Below are positions 1-7,892 of a stretch of DNA of 64,000 bases, one piece after another. Made by a program: the position numbers and the translations under genes. Position 1 is the first letter of the stretch, and each line of letters opens with the position of its first letter. The stretch is taken from contig JAPKBH010000006.1 of assembly GCA_028823445.1 (NCBI GenBank), positions 21,692-85,691 of the forward strand, in the 5' to 3' direction. Source of the DNA: Acidimicrobiales bacterium (GTDB taxonomy: Bacteria; Actinomycetota; Acidimicrobiia; Acidimicrobiales; MedAcidi-G1). The notes under the pieces are model-generated. The model was not told the DNA's origin. It saw only the letters and a program-made list of their open reading frames with translations, and made no database searches.

Positions 1-445
1 GCGAGTCAACGACCGAAACGGTTGGGCAGTAGAAACCGCCCAAGATGACCTCTTCGTTGATGAAGGGAACGAGTTCTTTTACTTCGGATGGGCTGAGTAG
101 GTGGGCTTCGATACCCCAGGCTTTAGCGGAGGTCATGCGGCGGTCAAGTTCATCCATGCGTTCTTGGGTACGGGCGACTTCGATGCCGCCAGAATCTACT
201 GAGAGGTCCATGTCTCGGTATTGGTCGGCGCTTTGCTCGCCTAGCAGGGCCATTTCTTTATTGTGGTCAACCGGAAAAATGAAGTTTGAGGCGTGGCCGG
301 TGGAGCCGCCGGGGTTAGGAAGAGGCCCTTTTTCTATGAGAACAAGGTCGGTCCAACCCAAGCGGGCCAAGTGACCTACTAAACAGTTGCCGACGATGCC
401 GGCCCCGATAACCACGACTTTGGCGTTAGTGGGAAATTCGCTCAT
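1..445 (-). CDS. FAD-dependent oxidoreductase, dimethylglycine/sarcosine dehydrogenase-like (N-terminal part)
   Basis: This gene runs off the left edge, so only about the first 148 residues are visible. Translation of the minus strand from the ATG at 443-445 gives an N-terminal dinucleotide-binding motif (VVVIGAGIVGNCLVGHLAR) followed by a GGSTGHAS stretch. The latter corresponds to the GSTSHAPG/STWHA region of GcvT-fused FAD dehydrogenases, which oxidatively demethylate dimethylglycine or sarcosine and pass the one-carbon unit to tetrahydrofolate. A ribosome site (TGGAG) lies 7 bases before the ATG. The folate-binding C-terminal half, which would prove this, is outside the window. Its position near the corrinoid methyl-transfer cluster fits a role in betaine/dimethylglycine breakdown. 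The substrate is inferred; the FAD fold is clear. Confidence 0.75.
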   Translation of the reverse strand, partial: MSEFPTNAKVVVIGAGIVGNCLVGHLARLGWTDLVLIEKGPLPNPGGSTGHASNFIFPVDHNKEMALLGEQSADQYRDMDLSVDSGGIEVARTQERMDELDRRMTSAKAWGIEAHLLSPSEVKELVPFINEEVILGGFYCPTVSVVDS

Positions 446-615
446 TGAAATACTCCAGTAGGCAGCAGAGACCGACTGTGAGAGGCGACTCTGGTTAGGT
501 TATTTGCAAGATAGGGCACGTGAGCACATATCCGGTGTCCTGCGGGGATCTTAATCCAACAAAAGTAAAAGTCAACCACATAATGGGAAGCCTCACCACC
601 TAGCGGGAAACTTTT

Positions 616-1422
616 TTATCGTCGGAAAACGGTACGCAGGGTTTCCAAACCACCATCAACCGAGATGACCTGCCCGTTAACAAAACGCGCCGCCGGTGAA
701 GCTAGAAAAACTGCCATAGCAGCCACATCCGCTCCTTCGATAAACGACCGCATGGACACTTGGTCCTGGTAACGCTCACGAATAATTGTTTCAGAGAGAC
801 CCAGCGCTACGGCTTCGGCCGCGATCACTTGGTCCATGCGGTCACCACCCACCGACCCCGGGCACAAGGTATTTACCCGAATATTGAACTCGCCCAACTC
901 CATGGCCAAGGTGGCGCTTAGCCCCACCACCGCCCATTTTGAAGCGGCGTAAGGACTCCGCAAGGGGTAGCCCACTAAGCCCGCCGTGGAAGCGGTATTT
1001 AAAATGACCCCGGATTCTTGAGCCCGCATCAAAGGGATGGCCCGGCGACAGCAAAGAAACATGGAGCGCACGTTGACGGCCATCGTTCGGTCCCACTCGG
1101 ATACCTCAAGTTCCTCTAGCGCCCCGGTTGGCCCAGCGATGCCCACGTTGTTGCACAACACATCTACCCCACCCATGACCTGCACCGCTTCGTCAAAAAG
1201 TTGATCTACCTGGTCAGGGTCCGACACGTCTGCGGCGGTGGCCGTAACTCCGGGAGGAAGGTCGTGGAGTTGCCCCGGCAAGTCAGCAACATGCACTTGA
1301 GCCTCATCGTCTAAAAAAGCAGTCACCATGGCCGCGCCAATACCTGAGGCTCCTGCCGTAATCAATACCCTTTGCTGTCCAGTAGTTGAACTCTCAGCAG
1401 AATCTTTGTTCACTCTCGTCAT
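616..1422 (-). CDS. SDR-family NAD(P)-dependent oxidoreductase
   Basis: This is a classical short-chain dehydrogenase of 268 residues, the usual length. The cofactor motif TAGASGIG is at residues 22-29, the NNVG motif at about 91-94, the catalytic Ser near 145 (NTAST) and the Tyr/Lys pair in YAASK at 158/162. The C-terminus ends in the common pattern FVNGQVISVDGG. Such proteins reduce or oxidise alcohol/ketone substrates in the cytoplasm. Nothing in the sequence defines the substrate. It is the third gene of a minus-strand set after the IclR regulator and the EamA transporter, 58 bases after the latter, so the three may form one catabolic unit. Confidence 0.88.
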   Translation of the reverse strand: MTRVNKDSAESSTTGQQRVLITAGASGIGAAMVTAFLDDEAQVHVADLPGQLHDLPPGVTATAADVSDPDQVDQLFDEAVQVMGGVDVLCNNVGIAGPTGALEELEVSEWDRTMAVNVRSMFLCCRRAIPLMRAQESGVILNTASTAGLVGYPLRSPYAASKWAVVGLSATLAMELGEFNIRVNTLCPGSVGGDRMDQVIAAEAVALGLSETIIRERYQDQVSMRSFIEGADVAAMAVFLASPAARFVNGQVISVDGGLETLRTVFRR

Positions 1423-1480
1423 AGATGAATCCTATTCCCTGCTTGGATCCAAGACCGTTGATCCTAAAAAGATGGCGTCC

Positions 1481-2308
1481 TTAGCCAAAGACAATGAGGG
1501 TCAGCGAACCCATAGTGCCCAACAGCCCTAGCCATTGCCAGAGGCGTAGAGTTTCTCCCCGAAAAAGCCAACCACAGGCCACGGTGACGGCGGCGTACTG
1601 CGTACCGGCGGCAGCAACTGGGGCGAGGTCGCCATGTTGCAAGCCGTAAAGAAAAGACAATGCGCCTAGCCCCCCCCAAAAAGCGCCCAGGCTGGCTAGC
1701 CCAATCGCTCGTCGATCTGGAAATATCGAAACCGTGGCCCGTTTGCTCAAAAAAGCAAAAACTACAAAACCCACCAACCTTTGCGAAACCATCGGCCAAT
1801 GCCCGCTCTCTGGAGAGGCCAGGTCAAGCACCACGAAAAGAGCGGCGTAACTGACTCCGGAGAGAGCACTAAAAAGTACGCCCTTTTTTAAGTCGCCCGT
1901 AAAATTCGGATCAAAGGTAATGAGTAGTACAGAAAGCACTCCCAAAGCAATGCCACCTAATACTGCTGATGACGGAGCGTTTCCCCAAAGTAAAGAAAAC
2001 ACCGTAGGTAAGGCCACTGAGAGAACAGCAGCCGGAGGGCCCACGACTGCCACGTTGGCCGACTGGTAACCCAAGTAAAGCGCGCCCAACGCAGCCACTC
2101 CGATAAACCCGCTGGCCGCTCCGATCAACAAGTCAACGGTTCGCCACTCGCTACCCGCTACCGCTGCTGCGGTGAGAGCAAGAAAAAAACCGCCAAAAAG
2201 GAACGCCCCTAACGACTGACTGATGGTGGCACGGTCTGAGGAGTTGCGGGTGAAATGATCGCCCACCCCGACCCCTAGTGCTGCTGCTACTCCATAAATC
2301 GCCGACAT
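1481..2308 (-). CDS. EamA/DMT-family transporter
   Basis: This membrane protein of about 275 residues has roughly ten hydrophobic segments arranged as two similar halves, the layout of the drug/metabolite transporter (EamA) family. These proteins move small metabolites, often outward. The ATG at 2306-2308 is chosen; a TTG two codons upstream at 2312-2314 is an alternative. Residues near the N-terminus (GVGVGDHFTRNSSDR) resemble the first helix and loop of EamA proteins. It lies 25 bases downstream of the IclR gene on the same strand, so the regulator probably controls it. The cargo is unknown. Confidence 0.82.
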   Translation of the reverse strand: MSAIYGVAAALGVGVGDHFTRNSSDRATISQSLGAFLFGGFFLALTAAAVAGSEWRTVDLLIGAASGFIGVAALGALYLGYQSANVAVVGPPAAVLSVALPTVFSLLWGNAPSSAVLGGIALGVLSVLLITFDPNFTGDLKKGVLFSALSGVSYAALFVVLDLASPESGHWPMVSQRLVGFVVFAFLSKRATVSIFPDRRAIGLASLGAFWGGLGALSFLYGLQHGDLAPVAAAGTQYAAVTVACGWLFRGETLRLWQWLGLLGTMGSLTLIVFG

Positions 2309-2333
2309 GTTCAACCCGGCCTTTTCATGTTTT

Positions 2334-3086
2334 TTAAGGGTGGTATCCCAAGGCTTCAGAGATACTGGCTGCTACTTGAACTAACCGCTGGCCAATGATT
2401 TCTTCCATGGTTTCGTCGGGAAAGCGATAGGCCGGCCCGTGACTATGCAATGCACCCATCACCACGCCAGTGTTGTTGTAGAGCGGGGCAGCCACCGAGT
2501 TAATGCCTTCAGAGAATTCTTCGTGGGCCCATAGGTAGCCCTGACGGCGAGCAACTTCCAGGCGTGAACGAATCTGCTCAGGGTCGATCACCGTTTTTGA
2601 GGTAAAGCGATCAAGCGGCCGATCCAGGAATCTGTCTACTGCATCGTTTGGCCATTGAGATAAAATGACCAAGCCGGCAGGCACCACATGCATGGGTAAA
2701 CTCACCCCGGTCCAATCTCTTATCTGAACCGGATGGGGAGAATCTGCCTCACCGATATAATGCACGTCATAACCGGCGGGTATAGACAAGCCAACCGTTT
2801 CGCCCAGAGCCTCTACGAGGTCAAGCAAATGCGGTTGAGCAACGGCCAAGAGGCTTTGTGTGGGGTCCACGGTGGTGGCCATGGTCAAGAGGGCCGGGCC
2901 AATTTGGTAAGTGGTGTCGTCGATTGTGCGCACGATTGCCCCTAAGTCTTCCAAGGTGTAAAGCAGCCGAGCCACAGTGCTGGTGGGCAGATTGACACTT
3001 CGGGCCAGGTCGCTTATGCCGGCTCCCTCTCGCGCTATTTCTTCAAGAAGAGAGAAGGCACGATCAATACTTTGTACAGTTTTCAC
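2334..3086 (-). CDS. IclR-family transcriptional regulator
   Basis: An N-terminal winged helix-turn-helix (SIDRAFSLLEEIA through LARSVNLPTSTVARLLYTLED) is followed by the IclR effector-binding domain, with the typical end GALHSHGPAYRFP. IclR proteins are dimeric one-component sensors of small catabolites. I prefer the GTG at 3084-3086, preceded by AAAAGGC and placed directly before the conserved VQSIDRA start. An in-frame ATG at 3135-3137 would add 17 residues with no ribosome site. The gene is divergent from the corrinoid methyltransferase operon and leads the minus-strand transporter/dehydrogenase genes, so it could control either or both. The palindrome at 3195-3211 is a candidate operator. 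Confidence 0.88.
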   Translation of the reverse strand: MKTVQSIDRAFSLLEEIAREGAGISDLARSVNLPTSTVARLLYTLEDLGAIVRTIDDTTYQIGPALLTMATTVDPTQSLLAVAQPHLLDLVEALGETVGLSIPAGYDVHYIGEADSPHPVQIRDWTGVSLPMHVVPAGLVILSQWPNDAVDRFLDRPLDRFTSKTVIDPEQIRSRLEVARRQGYLWAHEEFSEGINSVAAPLYNNTGVVMGALHSHGPAYRFPDETMEEIIGQRLVQVAASISEALGYHP

Positions 3087-3194
3087 ATTTTGCCTTTTGG
3101 GTAGATTGTTAGATTCTTGCCACCATCCGGGAAGCATGAAGATGATGGTGGACGCTTAGCGAAAAGATGGGTAGAGTTCCCACCATACAGGCAC

Positions 3195-3211
3195 TTCCCG
3201 CATTATGGGAA
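3195..3211. promoter_or_regulatory. candidate operator between IclR gene and corrinoid operon
   Basis: The 17-base sequence TTCCCGCATTATGGGAA forms an inverted repeat with 5-base arms, and a further TTCCC lies about 25 bases to its left. It sits in the divergent gap between the IclR regulator and the corrinoid protein gene. IclR proteins often bind short palindromes with GGAA/TTCC ends. That this one is bound is inference. The rest of the gap (3,087-3,288) also holds a possible 5-base pairing, CGTTG with CAACG, around 3228-3275; I cannot match it to a known riboswitch. Confidence 0.3.
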
Positions 3212-3288
3212 TATTGTAAAATTCACCACGTTGTGGGTTCACCCCATAAGGTGGCCAACGGGGCACGTCCCTTACCTACGGAGGAACC

Positions 3289-3990
3289 ATGGTCGAAGAA
3301 CAACCCGAAGAAGAAATTATCTTGGCTGATCTGTCCGACGACGACCTCACCGCCCAGATGCACGATGACCTGTACGACGGGTTGGCCGACGAAATAGCCG
3401 AAGGCACGAATATTTTGTTAGCCCGCGGCTGGGAGCCCGGACGAGTACTCAACGACGCCTTGGTTGAAGGCATGCGCATCGTAGGCATTGACTTTCGCGA
3501 TGGCATTCTCTTTGTCCCCGAGGTACTCCTCTCGGCCAATGCCATGAAAGCCGGCATGGCCATCTTGCGCCCCCTGCTGGCCGAAACCGGTGTAGAACCG
3601 ATTGGCAAAATTGTTATCGGTACCGTCAAGGGAGACATCCACGATATTGGGAAAAACTTGGTGGGCATGATGCTCGAAGGTGCCGGCTTCGAAGTTATCG
3701 ACCTGGGCATCAACACCGATGTTGAAGAATTCCTCGGCGCTCTAGATGAACACAAGCCAGATTTCCTTGGCATGTCCGCTTTGTTGACCACCACCATGCC
3801 CTACATGAAGGTCGTTATCGACGTCCTCAAAGAGAAAAGCCTGCGCGAGGAATACATAGTCATCGTAGGCGGAGCCCCCCTCAACGAAGAATTTGGCGAA
3901 GCCATCGGAGCCGATGCTTACTGCCGAGATGCTGCCGTGGCCGCCGAAACCGCTCAGCGCCTTATCGCCGAGCGCCGCGCCGCTGCTTAA
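3289..3990 (+). CDS. methyltransferase cognate corrinoid protein
   Basis: This 233-residue B12-binding methyl carrier belongs to the MtbC/MttC type. Residues about 25-100 form the helical cap domain. Residues 105-230 are the Rossmann-like cobalamin-binding domain with the signature GDIHDIG at 115-121, whose His118 would be the lower axial ligand to cobalt. Such proteins accept a methyl group from a substrate-specific methyltransferase and present it to a second one. It is the first gene of a plus-strand operon; a strong ribosome site (GGAGGA) precedes the ATG. Partners in the same operon are an MttB-type methyltransferase, a methyl-THF methyltransferase and a reactivase, which supports the role well. 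Confidence 0.94.
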   Translation: MVEEQPEEEIILADLSDDDLTAQMHDDLYDGLADEIAEGTNILLARGWEPGRVLNDALVEGMRIVGIDFRDGILFVPEVLLSANAMKAGMAILRPLLAETGVEPIGKIVIGTVKGDIHDIGKNLVGMMLEGAGFEVIDLGINTDVEEFLGALDEHKPDFLGMSALLTTTMPYMKVVIDVLKEKSLREEYIVIVGGAPLNEEFGEAIGADAYCRDAAVAAETAQRLIAERRAAA

Positions 3991-3999
3991 CTCTAAGCC

Positions 4000-4647
4000 A
4001 TGACCTCCGAAAGCCCAGCCGGGCACATGACCGGCGAACGCACGCTCATTGTGGCTTGTGGGGCCTTATCGCGTGAACTCTTGCAGGTGATAGAGGTCAA
4101 CAACCTGCCGGGGGTAGAAATAGCGTGCTTGCCCGCCTCTTATCACAACACTCCAGACAAAATTCCTGACGCCGTGGCCCAGCGAGTACGTGCCGCCGCC
4201 GGACTTTACGACACCATCTACGTGGGTTATGCCGATTGCGGCACCGGCGGCCGCCTCGACGCAGTCTGCGAAGAACTCGGCGTAGAACGCCTCCCTGGTG
4301 CCCACTGCTACGAATTTTTTGCCGGCCAACAAACCTTCGCCCGACTACACGACGCCGAACCAGGCACCTTTTACCTCACCGATTTTTTAGTCAAACACTT
4401 TGACCGCCTGGTCATCAAAGCCCTCTGGCTAGACACCCACCCCGAGTTGCTCAGCGATTACTTTGGCAACTACACCCGTTTGGTTTACCTCGCACAAACC
4501 GATAACCCAGACTTGGTGGCTCAAGCCGAAACCGCCGCCCAACGGCTTGGCTTACGTTTTGAACTTTGCCCCACCGGCTACGGAGAACTTGCCACCAGCG
4601 TGGTTGAACTGAGTTCCCCCAACCGGCAACCCATAGGAGCGTATTAA
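4000..4647 (+). CDS. DUF1638 domain protein
   Basis: This 215-residue cytoplasmic protein matches what I know of DUF1638: an early VACGALSRELLQVIE segment, a central YADCGTGG motif and a late YLAQTDNPDL segment. Several Cys and His residues (CGAL, DCG, the H and C around residue 100) could bind a metal or cofactor. The family recurs beside corrinoid proteins and MttB-type methyltransferases but has no established biochemical role that I can name. The gene sits 9 bases after the corrinoid protein gene and 4 bases before the next, clearly in the same operon. A second ATG at 4027 lies just before the conserved region, so the true start could be there. Confidence 0.8.
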   Translation: MTSESPAGHMTGERTLIVACGALSRELLQVIEVNNLPGVEIACLPASYHNTPDKIPDAVAQRVRAAAGLYDTIYVGYADCGTGGRLDAVCEELGVERLPGAHCYEFFAGQQTFARLHDAEPGTFYLTDFLVKHFDRLVIKALWLDTHPELLSDYFGNYTRLVYLAQTDNPDLVAQAETAAQRLGLRFELCPTGYGELATSVVELSSPNRQPIGAY

Positions 4648-4651
4648 CACC

Positions 4652-4969
4652 ATGGCCACCGCATTGGTAACTATCTTTTGGCGCGATATCCCAGCGCAGA
4701 TAACCGCACAAAAAGGCCGCACCCGAGAAAAAGGGCTCCTTGACGCACGTTTTCAACTAGCCATTGACCAAGCGGCCATGGTGGCTGGCCTTACTGGGAC
4801 CGACGATTACGTCACCCAATGGCGCCGAGAAAGTCAGCCTTGTAGTGCTGACTTGGCCCAAGAAGTCGCTGACGCCCTGGTTCGTGTTGACATCGATTAC
4901 CCGGCCGAACGAATCAAAAAACTTGTACGCTCCGGCGGCCTTGAACCAACAGAAGATCAAAACTCTTAA
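4652..4969 (+). CDS. small PF13769-type ("virulence factor") protein
   Basis: This 105-residue soluble protein begins ALVTIFWRDIPAQI, has a central ARFQLAIDQAAMVAGLTGTDDYVTQWRR and ends with a VRSGGLEP tail. I recognise the pattern as the small family labelled 'virulence factor' (PF13769), which is found in methylamine or betaine methyltransferase clusters of marine alphaproteobacteria. The name is historical and says nothing about function. The conserved DYVTQWRR region suggests a partner-binding or regulatory piece for the methyl-transfer complex, but this is a guess. GGAG lies upstream of the ATG, 4 bases separate it from DUF1638 and 12 bases from the methyltransferase. Confidence 0.72.
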   Translation: MATALVTIFWRDIPAQITAQKGRTREKGLLDARFQLAIDQAAMVAGLTGTDDYVTQWRRESQPCSADLAQEVADALVRVDIDYPAERIKKLVRSGGLEPTEDQNS

Positions 4970-4981
4970 GAGGAAAACCTC

Positions 4982-5872
4982 ATGACCGACACCATTCTTA
5001 GTTCAGCCAGCAAAGAGGTCGCTATCGGCTTCGGTCGGCCATTCGTCATGATTGGCGAACGCATTAACCCCACCGGGCGCAAACTGTTGGCCGAAGAAAT
5101 GAAAAACGGCGACTTCAGCCGAGTGGCCGCCGACGCTATAGCCCAAACCGAAGCTGGCGCCCACATGCTCGACGTCAACGCCGGCATTCCCCTCGCCGAC
5201 GAGCCCGCCCTATTAGCCCAAGCTATTCAACTCGTACAATCGGTAACCGACCTGCCCATCTCCATCGACTCCTCCATCATCGAGGCCCTCGAAGCGGGCC
5301 TGGGGGTCTATCAAGGAAAAGCCTTAGTGAACTCGGTGACCGGGGAAGAAGAAGTCATGGAGCGTGTGTTGCCTTTAGTAGCCCGCCACGGGGCCGCCGT
5401 GGTAGCAATCTCCAACGACGACACCGGTATTTCCGAAGACCCCAACGTACGTTTTGCCGTAGCCAAGCGCATTGTTGAACGGGCCGCCGACCATGGAATC
5501 CCCGCCTGTGATGTGGTCGTTGACCCTCTGGTAATGCCAATCGGCGCCATGGGCACCGCCGGCCAGCAAGTTTTTGCTTTGGTGCGGCGCCTCCGTGAAG
5601 AACTCAAGGTCAACACCACCTGCGGGGCTTCTAACGTCAGTTTCGGACTACCCAACCGGCACATAATAACCGGCACCTTTTTGGCCATGGCCATGAGCCA
5701 CGGCATGACCTCGGCCATCATGAACCCCCTGCACGCCGAAGTTAAATCAGCGGTAATGGCCGCCGACGTCTTAGCAGGCGCCGACGCCGACTGCGCCGCA
5801 TGGATCCGCATTAACCGCGACCCCGACGCCCCGGCACGCGAACGCCGCGGGGGGCGTCGTCGCTCAGCCTGA
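4982..5872 (+). CDS. mtgA: methyltetrahydrofolate:corrinoid methyltransferase
   Basis: This 296-residue pterin-binding TIM-barrel protein is related to MtgA, AcsE and the folate domain of methionine synthase. Visible family signs are GERINPTGRK at about 25-34, the pterin-contacting MLDVNAG at 62-68, and SIDSS near 96-101. The enzyme would move the methyl group from the methylated corrinoid protein to tetrahydrofolate, making methyl-THF. The start is supported by AAGAGGAAAACC before the ATG. The C-terminus is an Arg-rich tail (ERRGGRRRSA) not needed for the fold, and the reactivase downstream also ends Arg-rich. The symbol is by analogy with the glycine betaine system; the folate specificity is likely but inferred. 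Confidence 0.88.
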   Translation: MTDTILSSASKEVAIGFGRPFVMIGERINPTGRKLLAEEMKNGDFSRVAADAIAQTEAGAHMLDVNAGIPLADEPALLAQAIQLVQSVTDLPISIDSSIIEALEAGLGVYQGKALVNSVTGEEEVMERVLPLVARHGAAVVAISNDDTGISEDPNVRFAVAKRIVERAADHGIPACDVVVDPLVMPIGAMGTAGQQVFALVRRLREELKVNTTCGASNVSFGLPNRHIITGTFLAMAMSHGMTSAIMNPLHAEVKSAVMAADVLAGADADCAAWIRINRDPDAPARERRGGRRRSA

Positions 5873-5873
5873 C

Positions 5874-7880
5874 ATGGCCACTGACGGCGCCAACGACCAC
5901 CTCGTTGTTTTTACCCCCTCGGGGCGTCGCGGCCAAATAACCGACGGCACCACCGTGCTTGATGCGGCTCGACAACTCGGCGTAGACCTTGACTCGGTCT
6001 GCGGTGGCCGAGGCATTTGCGGACGTTGCCAGGTAGAACCCATGTTTGGTGAGTTTTCCAAACATGGAATCACGGCACAACCAAAAAACCTTTCGGTAGC
6101 GGCCAGCATGGAAGCCGAATACCACGGGCGTCGCCCCTTATCAAGTCAAAATAACTTGGCGTGCGCCGCCTCAGTCTGCGGCGATCTCATTATTGATGTC
6201 CCCGCCGAAAGCCAAGTACACCAACAGGTCATTCGCAAAGAAATCGACCTTGGCCGTCTTGAACTTGACCCGGTACTGGTGTTTCGCCTCATTGAGATTG
6301 ACACTGAAAAAACCGTGGTTAGTTCAGAACTCATCCTTGAAGCTTTGGCAACTCAATGGGACCTCACCCATTTATCGATGCACCCCTCAGTGCTTACTCA
6401 ACAAGAAACAATTTCTTCCGACCTTTGCACGGTGGCCATCAGAGATGACCAGCAAATAGTTGCTCTCTGGCCCGGGTTGAAAGATCTCGCCCTCGGGGTG
6501 GCCGTAGACGTCGGTTCAACCACCATTGCCGCCCATTTGTGCGACTTGGCTACCGGGGAAGTACTGGCCACCGCCGGCACCATGAACCCACAAATTCGCT
6601 TTGGCGAAGACCTCATGAGCCGGGTCTCTTATGTCATGATGAACCCCGGCGGGGAGACCGAAATGACTACCGCAGTACGGCAATCCCTCAACGACTTGGT
6701 GAGCGAACTTTGCCAACAAGTAGACGCCACGCCTCAAGATGTTTTAGAGATGGTGCTGGTCGGCAACCCAGTTATGCACCACTTGTTTTTAGGAATTGAC
6801 CCAGTGCCTCTTGGTCAAGCACCGTTTATTTTGGGCATCGAAAAAGCAGTCGACCGGGCCCCCCAAGACCTTGACCTTCATATTCATCCGGCGGGGCGCA
6901 TCCATGTGTTGCCTTGCATCGCCGGCCACGTGGGAGCCGACACGGCAGCGGTTATTTTGTCTACCCGCCCCCAAGACAACCCCAAAGATCAAATCACCTT
7001 GGTGGTTGATGTGGGCACCAACGCAGAGATCCTTTTGGCGGGCCATGGCCGTTTGTTGGCGGCCTCTAGCCCGACCGGGCCAGCCTTCGAAGGGGCGCAA
7101 ATCACCGCCGGCCAACGAGCCACCCCGGGGGCCATTGAACGAGTACGCATTAACCCCGAAACCGGCGAACCCCGCATTCGCGTACTAGGGGTTGACCCAT
7201 GGTCTAACGAACCCGGCTTTGCCGAAGCCGTAGCCGCCACCGGGGTAACCGGTATTTGCGGTTCCGGAATCATCGAAGTAGTGGCCGAACTATTTCTGGC
7301 CGGACTCATGAACTCAGACGGGGTAATTGGCGGGGCAGGTACTCGCCCGAGTTCACGCATTGAGCCCGACGGCCGCACCATGCGCTATGTCTTGCACGAC
7401 CCACAAGACGGCACTCCGCCTTTGGTTATTACCCAAAACGATATTCGAGCCATCCAGTTAGCAAAGTCTGCGCTCTATGCCGGTATTCGCTTGCTCATGG
7501 ACCACCTTGAAGTAGATCACCTGGACCACATTCAATTAGCCGGCGCCTTCGGGAGCCACATTGACACTTTGCGGGCCACCGTTTTGGGGCTCATCCCCGA
7601 CTGCCTGCCCGACCAAGTGCGTGCGGTGGGCAATGCCGCCGGTGCTGGCGCGGTCATCGCTTTGCTTTCCGGTGCCGCCCGGCAAGACATCCAACACATA
7701 GTTACCGAAATAGAAAAAGTTGAAACAGCTACCGAACCCGCTTTTCAAGCGCACTTTATTGATGCCATGGCTATTCCCCATCGCACCGCCCATTACCCCG
7801 GCCTCTCCACCCGCATGACCTTGCCTGAACCACCTATTACCGAAACCACCCCAGGGCGCCGTCGTCGACGTACCCGCTGA
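5874..7880 (+). CDS. ferredoxin-ASKHA corrinoid activation protein (DUF4445)
   Basis: This 668-residue ATP-dependent reactivator restores inactive Co(II) corrinoid proteins to Co(I). The N-terminal about 110 residues are a plant-type 2Fe-2S ferredoxin domain with Cys43, Cys49 and Cys52 in CGGRGICGRC; the fourth ligand is probably Cys97 or Cys102. After a linker, residues about 195-640 form the ASKHA ATPase, with GVAVDVGSTTIAAHL near 205-220, VVDVGTNAEI near 380 and IQLAGAFGSHID near 560. This is the RACo/RamA-like layout known for corrinoid methyl transfer. The ATG lies one base after the methyltransferase stop, indicating coupled translation. The C-terminus is Arg-rich. Confidence 0.9.
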   Translation: MATDGANDHLVVFTPSGRRGQITDGTTVLDAARQLGVDLDSVCGGRGICGRCQVEPMFGEFSKHGITAQPKNLSVAASMEAEYHGRRPLSSQNNLACAASVCGDLIIDVPAESQVHQQVIRKEIDLGRLELDPVLVFRLIEIDTEKTVVSSELILEALATQWDLTHLSMHPSVLTQQETISSDLCTVAIRDDQQIVALWPGLKDLALGVAVDVGSTTIAAHLCDLATGEVLATAGTMNPQIRFGEDLMSRVSYVMMNPGGETEMTTAVRQSLNDLVSELCQQVDATPQDVLEMVLVGNPVMHHLFLGIDPVPLGQAPFILGIEKAVDRAPQDLDLHIHPAGRIHVLPCIAGHVGADTAAVILSTRPQDNPKDQITLVVDVGTNAEILLAGHGRLLAASSPTGPAFEGAQITAGQRATPGAIERVRINPETGEPRIRVLGVDPWSNEPGFAEAVAATGVTGICGSGIIEVVAELFLAGLMNSDGVIGGAGTRPSSRIEPDGRTMRYVLHDPQDGTPPLVITQNDIRAIQLAKSALYAGIRLLMDHLEVDHLDHIQLAGAFGSHIDTLRATVLGLIPDCLPDQVRAVGNAAGAGAVIALLSGAARQDIQHIVTEIEKVETATEPAFQAHFIDAMAIPHRTAHYPGLSTRMTLPEPPITETTPGRRRRRTR

Positions 7881-7892
7881 AAGGAACCACTC

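Noticed and set aside
3212..3288. Cobalamin riboswitch upstream of the corrinoid protein
   Set aside because: The leader is too short and lacks the B12-box-type core; only small possible stems are present.
5311..5811. Minus-strand frame of 166 codons
   Set aside because: It is the mirror of the methyl-THF methyltransferase gene and has no ribosome site or motif.
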